64,000 bases of DNA from Bacteroides sp. GTDB taxonomy: Bacteria > Bacteroidota > Bacteroidia > Bacteroidales > Muribaculaceae. Both the position numbers and the translations under genes were made by a program. This document shows, in pieces, positions 16,686 through 23,679 of this stretch (position 1 is its first letter; the number at the start of each line of letters is the position of its first letter). Location of the stretch: the NCBI GenBank assembly GCA_014801955.1, contig JAAVDE010000022.1, positions 1 through 64,000 on the forward strand. Direction: 5' to 3'. The notes under the pieces were generated by a model. That model made no database searches. It saw nothing but the letters and a program-made list of their open reading frames with translations, and had not been told where the DNA came from.

Positions 16686-16793
16686 TTTCAGCCTAACTTT
16701 TTCGAACTTTCATTGCCCCGGAGGTGTTAATAAGTCAAATTTCAAACTCTAACCAAAAACTCATACTATTACTAACTAAATATTCAAGTGACT

Positions 16794-18119
16794 ATGAACA
16801 CAGCTCCTCTACAAGGAATTAAGGTCGTGGATCTGACTGAAGTACAGTCCGGCCCCTCATGTACTCAGATGCTTGCATGGCTCGGTGCAGAAGTAATCAA
16901 AATCGAACGTCCCGGTGTTGGCGATGCTACCCGCAATGAAATTCAGTTCTCGCCCGACGCTCCGAGCTATTACTTCCTTCAGCTGAACTCCGACAAGAAA
17001 TCGCTTTCGCTCGACGCAAAGACCCCCGACGGCAAGGAAATCATGACAAAACTGATTAAAGAAGCCGATATTTTCGTTGAAAACCTCCACCCCGGTGCTG
17101 CCGATGACCTCGGCTTCGGCTGGGAAGCCGTTCATGCAATGAACCCTAAATGTATCTACGGCACTATCAAGGGCTTCCCGCTTTCGTCGCGCTATAAAGA
17201 CCTGAAGGCCTACGAACCTATTGCTCAGGTAACGGCCTTGGCTGCATCGACAACCGGCTTCTTCAGCGGCCCCGACAACATTCCGACCCAGAGCGGCGCT
17301 GCCCTGGGCGACTCGAACTCAGGCATGCACCTGCTCATCGGCCTGCTTGCGGCTCTGCAGCTCCGCAACAAAACCGGCGAAGGCACCTACGTTTATCAGT
17401 CGATGCACAACGCCTGTCTGAACCTCTGCCGCATCAAGACCCGCGACCAGCTGACTCTCGACAAGATTCACGAACTCACCCAGTTCCCTCAGTACCCCAA
17501 CACTCCCTTCGGCGACTGCGTTCCCCGCGGCGGCAACTTCGAAGGCTCGGGCGTTCTCGGCTGGACCTATAAGTGTAAACCCTCGGGCCCCATGGATTCC
17601 GAGCAGGATGCCAACAACTACGTCTACATCGTTATTCAGCGCCCGGCCAAGGAATTTGAACTTGCCTGCAAGGCATTCGGCTTCGAGGACTGGCTGACCG
17701 ATTCCCGCTTTAACACCGCCGATGCCCGCGACCGCAACAAGCAGGCGATCTATCAGCGCGTTGGCGAATGGTGTGCCGACAAGACCAAATTCGAAGTCAC
17801 CGAAATCCTGTCGAAAGCCGGTGTTCCCGTCGGTCCCGTTCTTTCAACCAAGGAAGTTATGAGCGATGAAAGCCTCTACGACGGCAACACTCTCGTTAAA
17901 ATCAACCAGGGTGGCAACGTTGGCGAATTTGTAACCGTAGGCTGCCCGTTCACCATCAGCGGTTTCCAGCCCACCTATGGCCCCGCGCCCGAACTCGGCG
18001 GCAACACCGAAGAGATTCTGACATCGCTCGGCTACACCAAGGAACAGCAGGCTGCAATGGCTGCAAACGGAACCACCGCTCCCGTCAAAAAGGCCGCTCC
18101 CGCTGCTCATCCCGCATAA
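16794..18119 (+). CDS. frc: Formyl-CoA:oxalate CoA-transferase
   Basis: This 441-residue class III CoA-transferase moves CoA from formyl-CoA to oxalate, yielding oxalyl-CoA and formate. It opens with IKVVDLTEVQSGPSCTQMLAW and carries the catalytic Asp173 in LGDSNSGMH, equivalent to Asp169 of the Oxalobacter enzyme; the same context distinguishes FRC from other family members. The Ala/Pro-rich C-terminal tail (about the last 18 residues) is an extension. I used ATG 16794; a GTG two codons earlier is possible. It heads the frc-oxc-carrier cassette. The upstream region has only a weak TAACTTTT (16694-16701) as a promoter candidate. Confidence 0.93.
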   Translation: MNTAPLQGIKVVDLTEVQSGPSCTQMLAWLGAEVIKIERPGVGDATRNEIQFSPDAPSYYFLQLNSDKKSLSLDAKTPDGKEIMTKLIKEADIFVENLHPGAADDLGFGWEAVHAMNPKCIYGTIKGFPLSSRYKDLKAYEPIAQVTALAASTTGFFSGPDNIPTQSGAALGDSNSGMHLLIGLLAALQLRNKTGEGTYVYQSMHNACLNLCRIKTRDQLTLDKIHELTQFPQYPNTPFGDCVPRGGNFEGSGVLGWTYKCKPSGPMDSEQDANNYVYIVIQRPAKEFELACKAFGFEDWLTDSRFNTADARDRNKQAIYQRVGEWCADKTKFEVTEILSKAGVPVGPVLSTKEVMSDESLYDGNTLVKINQGGNVGEFVTVGCPFTISGFQPTYGPAPELGGNTEEILTSLGYTKEQQAAMAANGTTAPVKKAAPAAHPA

Positions 18120-18152
18120 TGACAACCCCAAATAAATAATCCGTTTTCTTAG

Positions 18153-18193
18153 AGTTCAGTGTTTATAACGCCAATTCTTATAAACACTGAACT
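18153..18193. repeat. Perfect 16-bp inverted repeat between frc and oxc
   Basis: Arms 18153-18168 and 18178-18193 are exact reverse complements (AGTTCAGTGTTTATAA), separated by a 9-nt loop. The stem is AT-rich and lacks a downstream T-run, so it is a poor intrinsic terminator. It may be an mRNA-processing or stabilising hairpin, an attenuator or an operator. It lies 29 bp before the oxc start. Confidence 0.85.
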
Positions 18194-18222
18194 TTACATT
18201 AAATTTCAACTTAAAATTATTT

Positions 18223-19986
18223 ATGGCTACAACTAACTCTACTACTCCTGCCGCAACCCCTACACCCACCGCCCCCAGCGCACCCCACTATCCCGACCAG
18301 GTGACCGGCATGTACATTCTCGCAAAAGCGCTTAAAAATATTGGTATCGACACTATGTATGGTCTTGTCGGTATCCCCGTGACCGATTTTGCCTATCTCG
18401 CCCAGGAACAGGGCATTCACTTCTATGGCTTCCGCCACGAGCAGCAGGCCGGCATGGCCGCCGCTACCCACGGCTATCTCACCGGCAAACCCGGCGTTTT
18501 GCTGACCGTCAGCTCCCTGGGCTTCCTCAATGGCCTGACTGCAACAATCAACGCAACAGTTAACTGCTACCCTATGATTCAGATTTCGGGCTCCAGCCAG
18601 CGCGAACCCATCGACCTGGACCAGGGTGCCTACGAAGGCCTCGACCAGCTCAACGTTGCCAAGGGCTTGGTAAAAGCCGCTTATCGCGTCAATCGGCCCC
18701 AGGATATTCCAACTGCGGTTGCCCGCGCATATCGTGCGGCGATTTCCGGTCGCCCCGGCGGCGTTTATCTCGACATTACGACCCCCTGTCTGGGCCAGGT
18801 TGTCGATGCCGACGAAGCCGAAAAATGGTTCTTCACCCCTGTTGACCCCGAAGCCAAGACCATTGCCAACCCCGCCAGCATTGAGCGCGCCGTTGAGCTG
18901 CTGAAGAGCGCTAAACGCCCCGCAATCGTTCTGGGCAAAGGTGCCGCATTCATTCAGGCCGACGATGTTATCAAGCAGTTTGTTGAATCAACCGGTATTC
19001 CGTTCTTCCCCATGTCGATGGCCAAGGGTCTGATGCCCGACAAGCACCCCCAGAGCGCCCTTTCCTGCCGCTCGACCATCATGGAGCAGGCCGACGTCGT
19101 TGTTCTTATCGGTGCTCGCCTGAACTGGCTGCTTTCGCGCGGCCACGGCAAGTGGAATCCCGACGGCAAGTTCATTCAGCTCGACGTTGAAGCAACCGAA
19201 ATGGACTGCAACCGCCCGATCGATGCCCCCGTTGTCGGCGATATTGCCGAATCGCTGAAGGCCATGATCGCCAAGCTCCAAGGTCAGAAACTGAGCATGG
19301 ATCCCACCTGGATGCCCTCGCTCGCGGCCGAAACCAAGGAGAAGAACGCCAAGTTCGCCGAGCGCCTCGCATCGTTTGCCAACTCTCAGCCCATGACCCA
19401 CTGGACCGCGCTCAACGCACTGAAGCCGCTGATTGAAGGCAACCCCGACCTGGTAATCATCAATGAAGGCGCCAACACCCTCGACGACACCCGCGACACC
19501 ATTGATATGTCGCTTCCCCGCCACCGCGTTGACTGCGCAACCTGGGCAATCATGGGCATGGGTATCGGCTCCACCATCGGCGCCGCCGTTTCGACCGGCA
19601 AGAGCGTCGTTGCCATCGAAGGTGACTCCGCATTCGGCTTCTCCGGCATGGACTTCGCAACCATCTGCCGCTATAAGCTCCCCTGCACCGTAGTCGTGTT
19701 CAACAACGGCGGTATCTACAACGGCATTGGCGTTAACATGAGCAAAGACGGCGAACCCGCGCCTACCACTCTCGACATCAACGCTCGCTACGACAAGATT
19801 TCAGAGGCCTTTGGCGGCGCCGCCTACTATGTAACCACCCCCGAGGAGCTGACCAAAGCGTTTACCGAGGCCGTGGCTTCGAAAAAGCCTGCGCTCATCA
19901 ACGTTCAGCTCGCAGCCGATTCCGGCAAGGAGAGCGGCCACATCGGCTACCTCAACCCCGAATCTATCCAGCATGTAATCGTTTAA
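18223..19986 (+). CDS. oxc: Oxalyl-CoA decarboxylase
   Basis: This 587-residue thiamine-diphosphate enzyme decarboxylates oxalyl-CoA to formyl-CoA and CO2. Seen are the catalytic Glu73 in FRHEQQAGMAA, the central nucleotide-binding domain, and the ThDP/Mg motif beginning GDSAFGFSGMD (467 onward) and ending in FNNGGIYNG. The Ser-Gln-Arg segment SGSSQREPIDLDQGAYE is characteristic of OXC. The N-terminal 25 residues are Thr/Pro/Ala-rich, an unusual low-complexity leader beside the corresponding family start. With Frc it forms a cycle that consumes oxalate and one proton per turn, which can generate a proton gradient when coupled to oxalate:formate exchange. Confidence 0.95.
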   Translation: MATTNSTTPAATPTPTAPSAPHYPDQVTGMYILAKALKNIGIDTMYGLVGIPVTDFAYLAQEQGIHFYGFRHEQQAGMAAATHGYLTGKPGVLLTVSSLGFLNGLTATINATVNCYPMIQISGSSQREPIDLDQGAYEGLDQLNVAKGLVKAAYRVNRPQDIPTAVARAYRAAISGRPGGVYLDITTPCLGQVVDADEAEKWFFTPVDPEAKTIANPASIERAVELLKSAKRPAIVLGKGAAFIQADDVIKQFVESTGIPFFPMSMAKGLMPDKHPQSALSCRSTIMEQADVVVLIGARLNWLLSRGHGKWNPDGKFIQLDVEATEMDCNRPIDAPVVGDIAESLKAMIAKLQGQKLSMDPTWMPSLAAETKEKNAKFAERLASFANSQPMTHWTALNALKPLIEGNPDLVIINEGANTLDDTRDTIDMSLPRHRVDCATWAIMGMGIGSTIGAAVSTGKSVVAIEGDSAFGFSGMDFATICRYKLPCTVVVFNNGGIYNGIGVNMSKDGEPAPTTLDINARYDKISEAFGGAAYYVTTPEELTKAFTEAVASKKPALINVQLAADSGKESGHIGYLNPESIQHVIV

Positions 19987-20011
19987 CCGCTAATCCCCCC
20001 GGTAACTGACT

Positions 20012-21001
20012 ATGGTACACATTTTACTATACGCTATAGTGCCTATTATCGTTGTTATGCTCGCCGGCTATATTTCCGGCAAGAAGGGCATGTTCAGCGG
20101 TAACGATGCCAAGCAGTTCAACAAAGTCGTTCTTGACTTTGCGCTCCCCGCAGCACTATTCATTTCAATCGTAACGGCTACTCGCGATGATCTGATCAAG
20201 GACCTGAAGCTCACAGTGGTTTCAACGCTCGTTATCATGGGCTGCTTCATGTTGGTTTACTTCATCTATAAGTACTGCTTCAAGAAGAACACCGGCGCCG
20301 ACGCCGCGATTTCAGCCCTTATCAGTGGTTCGCCGACCATCGGCTTCCTCGGGTTTGCGGTTCTGGAGCCAATATTTGTGAGCTCAACGGTTTCGCTGTC
20401 GTCAGTAGCTCTTGTAGTCGCAATTGTCGGTATTGTTGTTAACGCAATCGGCATCCCTGTCGGCCTTTCGCTGCTCAACGCCTCGCTGGCAGAGCAGGGC
20501 AACACGGGCGGCAAGAAGCAGAGCGGCTGGAAGCCCGTTATCCAAGCCCTTGAACAGCCTGTTGCCTGGGCGCCTATCCTCGCCGTAGTGCTTGTTCTGG
20601 TAGGTTTCCACTGGCCGGCATGGGCAAGCCCCTCCTTTAACCTGATTGCCAAAGCCAACGCCTCCTTGGCTGTATTCTCGGCAGGTATCACGCTTTCGAG
20701 CATTAAGGTCGTTATCAACTGGCAGGCAATCCTCGGCTCGATTATGAAGCTGATTGTGATGCCCGCAGCCGCCCTCATCGTTGGCTTGCTGGTCCACATG
20801 GACCCCATCAACCTCCAGATGCTGGTAGTTGCATGCGCCCTGCCTCCGGCATTCTCAGGCATCATCATTGCCGATGAATACGACACCTACGTTGCAACCG
20901 GCACTTCGTCGCTGACCCTGTCCGTAATCCTGTTCATCGGCTTCTGCCCCCTGTGGATATGGCTGACTCAGCTGGCTCTCGCCCACAATTTCCTGATGTA
21001 A
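20012..21001 (+). CDS. AEC-family carrier of the oxalate cassette (YfdV-like)
   Basis: This 329-residue membrane protein has about ten hydrophobic segments in the two five-helix halves of the auxin efflux carrier (AEC) family, with FALPAALFISIV in the first half and ACALPPAFSGIIIADEY in the second. It follows oxc by 25 bp and shares its transcript. The gene order frc-oxc-AEC is the same as E. coli yfdW-yfdU-yfdV. It probably imports oxalate or exchanges it for formate; this is inferred from context, since AEC substrates vary (malonate, malate, auxin). It is not the OxlT-type MFS antiporter of Oxalobacter. Confidence 0.85.
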   Translation: MVHILLYAIVPIIVVMLAGYISGKKGMFSGNDAKQFNKVVLDFALPAALFISIVTATRDDLIKDLKLTVVSTLVIMGCFMLVYFIYKYCFKKNTGADAAISALISGSPTIGFLGFAVLEPIFVSSTVSLSSVALVVAIVGIVVNAIGIPVGLSLLNASLAEQGNTGGKKQSGWKPVIQALEQPVAWAPILAVVLVLVGFHWPAWASPSFNLIAKANASLAVFSAGITLSSIKVVINWQAILGSIMKLIVMPAAALIVGLLVHMDPINLQMLVVACALPPAFSGIIIADEYDTYVATGTSSLTLSVILFIGFCPLWIWLTQLALAHNFLM

Positions 21002-21038
21002 CCACCCTCCCCTCTCAACTCTCCTAAATATATATAAT

Positions 21039-21073
21039 GAAGGCCGGACACTTTCAAAAGGTGTTCGGCCTTC
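21039..21073. terminator. Terminator of the oxalate operon, shared with the OmpA-like gene
   Basis: A long stem GAAGGCCGGACAC pairing with GTGTTCGGCCTTC (one G-T pair), followed by TTC/T, lies between convergent genes. Confidence 0.75.
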
Positions 21074-21081
21074 TTGACTAT

Positions 21082-21702
21082 TCAACGTTTCGACGATTTC
21101 AGCGATTCGACCATCAACGGTCCCGGAAGAAAATAGATTTCGACCCTGCGGTTTGCCGCCCGGCCCTTGCGCGAGGATTCATTGCTGACAGGCTCGTCGA
21201 ATCCCAGGCCGTAGGGAACAATGCCGTCAACCGGCAGCTGCTCATCGGCGATCCATTGTCTGATGGCATCGGCGCGCGCCCGCGTCAGAGTGTAGAGATA
21301 TTCCTCCGAACCGGTGTCGTCGCTATGAACAACAATCAGAGTCTTAAACATATCCGGGCTGCGCAGCGGGTGCATCAGGTTTTTCAGTTTCGGATTGGCA
21401 AACGAGGCGAGCAGAGTATCGTTTGGCAGAAAAAGATCGCTGACGGGAAACGTAACCATCAGAACCAGTCCCTCGCGCTCGCTCAGGTCGGTTTGGAAAC
21501 CCATATGGGCGAAACGCTCCCTGAGCTTCGACATCTCGGCCTGAGCCTGGGCGACATACTTTGTCGGAACCTCGGGGAACTGCAGGTTTTCGTCGACCGA
21601 GAGGTTAACTATCTCGTCGTGATACTTGGCCAGGTCCACCTTTGCGGTTGCCGACAAGGAGGCTGCGGCCATTATTGAGCAGAGTAAAAATTTTCTAATC
21701 AT
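21082..21702 (-). CDS. OmpA-like periplasmic/outer-membrane protein
   Basis: This 206-residue protein has a signal peptide (MIRKFLLCSIMAAASLSATA) and a C-terminal OmpA-like fold: TLIVVHSDDTGSEEYLYTLTRARADAIRQWI and the RRVEIYFLP end, although the classical peptidoglycan-binding NxxLSxxRA is altered to YLYTLTRARA. It has no N-terminal barrel. The ATG at 21702 was chosen over 21738 because the promoter lies at 21708-21739. Peptidoglycan anchoring is plausible but the motif divergence leaves it uncertain. Confidence 0.7.
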   Translation of the reverse strand: MIRKFLLCSIMAAASLSATAKVDLAKYHDEIVNLSVDENLQFPEVPTKYVAQAQAEMSKLRERFAHMGFQTDLSEREGLVLMVTFPVSDLFLPNDTLLASFANPKLKNLMHPLRSPDMFKTLIVVHSDDTGSEEYLYTLTRARADAIRQWIADEQLPVDGIVPYGLGFDEPVSNESSRKGRAANRRVEIYFLPGPLMVESLKSSKR

Positions 21703-21707
21703 ATCTG

Positions 21708-21739
21708 CAAAGGTAATGATTTTTTCGCATCCCGCCAAA
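21708..21739 (-). promoter_or_regulatory. Promoter of the OmpA-like gene
   Basis: TTTG (21736-21739) and TACCTTTG (21708-21715), 20 bp apart on the minus strand, lie only 5 bp before the start codon, so the message is nearly leaderless. Confidence 0.75.
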
Positions 21740-21872
21740 CCGCGCCCCTACGAAATTCAGCCCGAAACCCAATTTGAAAAGCGTGCCCAACGTGATTCTA
21801 ATCTCGGATCAGTGTAAAAGTTGGTTGTTAAAATCCGAGACAACTCTTAAATCAAAGAGATAACGCCTAAAT

Positions 21873-21970
21873 TGTAGGGACATGCCTTCGGCATGTTGAA
21901 TTCGTGGTGCGATTTGGATTGTGTATTTGGTTGATTACAAAAGCGAACATGCCAAAGGCATGTCCCTACA
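21873..21970. repeat. REP/BIME-like inverted repeat pair
   Basis: Two 25-bp arms, TGTAGGGACATGCC... at 21873-21897 and its reverse complement at 21946-21970, differ at one base and enclose about 48 bp. Each arm is itself palindromic (ACATGCC-TTC/AAA-GGCATGT). This nested symmetry is the layout of REP/BIME elements mobilised by RAYT transposases. No RAYT gene or second copy is seen in the window. Confidence 0.75.
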
Positions 21971-22061
21971 TTAAACTGCACAGATTGAATTTTATTTTGT
22001 TTACGGAAGGTCAGTCTGATAGGAATGTAAACAGCTGGCGCTTAGTCGCTTAGTAAAAAAT

Positions 22062-22090
22062 AAGTGCGAAGTCGCAATGACTTCGCACTT
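22062..22090 (-). terminator. tRNA-Gln terminator
   Basis: A 12-bp stem AAGTGCGAAGTC/GACTTCGCACTT with a 5-nt loop, followed by a T-run on the minus strand, lies just 3' of the tRNA. Confidence 0.85.
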
Positions 22091-22098
22091 CATCTTCG

Positions 22099-22169
22099 TT
22101 GTCTTACGAGGATTCGAACCTCGACAGGGAGAACCAAAAACTCCAGTGCTACCATTACACCATAAGACA
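22099..22169 (-). tRNA. tRNA-Gln(UUG)
   Basis: A 71-nt tRNA on the minus strand has acceptor TGTCTTA/TAAGACA, D stem GTGT/GCAC, anticodon loop TTTTGGT with anticodon TTG, and T arm CGAGG-TTCGAAT-CCTCG. The anticodon stem GGAGT/TCTCC ends in a U31-U39 mismatch. CCA is not encoded. Confidence 0.92.
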
Positions 22170-22322
22170 ATCGGACTTGCTCAAGAACGTTCGGTTGGTT
22201 CCTAAAGCGAGTGCAAATTTACGCGTTTTTTTCTAATTATGCAAGTTTTTTAATGAAAAATCGAACAATTTTGCGATTTCAAGTGTATTAACAATGTACT
22301 AACCCACTAACTATTAACTATT

Positions 22323-22766
22323 ATGAAGAAATTGTTCTTAACGTTGGCCATCGCATTGGCCGGAAGTTTTGCCGCCAGCGCCGCCAACGACTATTACCGC
22401 GACACCAATAACCTGCCTCAGGCAGCCAAGATATTTCTCGACAAGAACTTCAAACACTCCGAAGTAAGCTTTGTTAAAGTCGAAAAGAACTTTGGCCGCA
22501 TTGATGAATATGAGGTCGTGTTGCAAGACGGCACAGAAGTTTCCTTTGACCGCAACGGTAACTGGGATAACGTTGAAATGCCGGTCAAGAAGTCCGTTCC
22601 GGGCGAAATTGTTCCGCCGGAAATCGCCCGCTATGTCGGACAAAACTATCCGAAACAGCGCATCGTTTCGATCGACAAGGAAAGCGGCGGCTATGAGGTA
22701 GAACTCAGCAATGGTCTTGACCTTAAATTCAACAAGGCAGGTCAATTCAAGCGAATCGACGATTAA
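22323..22766 (+). CDS. PepSY-like periplasmic protein
   Basis: This 147-residue secreted protein has a signal peptide (MKKLFLTLAIALAGSFAASA) followed by two copies of a BLIP-like/PepSY-like unit (PF11396 type): FLDKNFKHSEVSFVKVEK...YEVVLQDGTEVSFDRNGNW, and YVGQNYPKQRIVSIDKESGGYEVELSNGLDLKFNKAGQF cut here into its halves. Such proteins are abundant in Bacteroidetes. They lack enzymatic motifs and are thought to bind peptides or act as periplasmic inhibitors. It is monocistronic, with a terminator behind it. Confidence 0.8.
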   Translation: MKKLFLTLAIALAGSFAASAANDYYRDTNNLPQAAKIFLDKNFKHSEVSFVKVEKNFGRIDEYEVVLQDGTEVSFDRNGNWDNVEMPVKKSVPGEIVPPEIARYVGQNYPKQRIVSIDKESGGYEVELSNGLDLKFNKAGQFKRIDD

Positions 22767-22791
22767 CCGAGAAACATAAAACCATAACCAC

Positions 22792-22836
22792 TTCAGCGGC
22801 GCAGACTCCTGAATTGCCGGAGTCCGCGCCGCTGAA
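22792..22836 (+). terminator. Terminator after the PepSY-like gene
   Basis: A long GC-rich hairpin TTCAGCGGCGC...GCGCCGCTGAA with an inner GACTCC/GGAGTC stem is followed by TTTC. Confidence 0.8.
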
Positions 22837-22941
22837 TTTCTCTATTTTCAGGAGCTATGGCTCTTTAATATAACCTTAAAAAGCGTTTTTCATTCCGTCC
22901 AACCCCAAGGGACACTCCTAATATGATTTTTGGTGTTGCGT

Positions 22942-23487
22942 TTATTCGTCGAGAGTCATGTCGCTGAATCCGCCGGCCTCGAACTCGTCGTCGTTATAGG
23001 AGTCGGAACCGTAGAATTCGTCGTCGAACTCTTCAACAGCCTTTGCGGCGTTAATTTTGGTGGGCTCAACGATTTCCAGGACGCTTTCCTGTTTCGGAGC
23101 CTGCCCCATTGCGCTCGACACCAGAGGCTCAATCAGCGTCTTTCCTGTTTCGGAAGATTTCATTTCAATGTAGAAAGAGCGGTCGTTCAGATAGTCGAAC
23201 GTAAGCATCAGGCGCTGGCCTTCATCTTCGATTTCGTCGCTCAGAATGGTGTCCTCCATCAGGTAGGCGTCTTCCGACGCATCGAGGCCCATGTCTTCAA
23301 GGGTGATTTCGCGTTCTTTCTCCCATTCGTTGTCGCAAATGAAAAAGGAACACATCTGATTCTTGTCGTAGCCTACGCTTTCATAAATGGCGTTGCGGAG
23401 GTCAAGGAACGTTGCGTCAGCGTCTATCTGAATATCACGGCGGAAGTTATCCACTTCGTCGGAAACCACGCGAAAATTATATATCAT
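22942..23487 (-). CDS. PRiA4 ORF3-like acidic protein
   Basis: This 181-residue acidic protein matches the plasmid pRiA4b ORF-3-like family (PF07929): FRRDIQIDADATFLDLRNAIYESVGYD cut by its NQMCSFFICDNEW segment, then DGEDTILSDE-like acidic turns and FDYLNDRSFYIEM. The C-terminal 45 residues are highly acidic and probably disordered (FDDEFYGSDSYNDDEFEAGG). The fold is ubiquitin-like; no function is established. It is transcribed alone, divergently from dcp. Confidence 0.7.
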   Translation of the reverse strand: MIYNFRVVSDEVDNFRRDIQIDADATFLDLRNAIYESVGYDKNQMCSFFICDNEWEKEREITLEDMGLDASEDAYLMEDTILSDEIEDEGQRLMLTFDYLNDRSFYIEMKSSETGKTLIEPLVSSAMGQAPKQESVLEIVEPTKINAAKAVEEFDDEFYGSDSYNDDEFEAGGFSDMTLDE

Positions 23488-23621
23488 AAGTTTTGGTCTG
23501 GTTTTTGATGGTTTTGATGGTTTTTTAACGCCGCTAAGTTAGCAATAGTTTTTTGTTTCGCAACACATTTTCTCAATTTTTTTTCAAAAAATATTTTTTC
23601 CCGCTCAACTTCAATGTTTTC

Positions 23622-23652
23622 TTGGTTGTCAAAAAAATTCTTCGTAATTTTG
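23622..23652 (+). promoter_or_regulatory. Promoter of dcp-sbcDC
   Basis: TTG (23622-23624) and TAATTTTG (23645-23652) are 20 bp apart, with the dcp start 27 bp further on. Confidence 0.65.
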
Positions 23653-23679
23653 CAGCTAATTAACCCCAATTATTAACGC

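Larger units (their letters stand above)
21703..22098. other. Gene-free region with REP-like repeat
   Basis: Nearly 400 bases carry no convincing gene. They hold the OmpA-like gene's promoter, a small dyad TCTCGGAT/ATCCGAGA (21802-21840), the REP-like element at 21873-21970 and the terminator of tRNA-Gln. Confidence 0.6.

Noticed and set aside
22099..22169. U31-U39 mismatch in tRNA-Gln as evidence of a pseudogene
   Set aside because: A terminal mismatch in the anticodon stem occurs in functional tRNAs; all other stems pair and a terminator follows.
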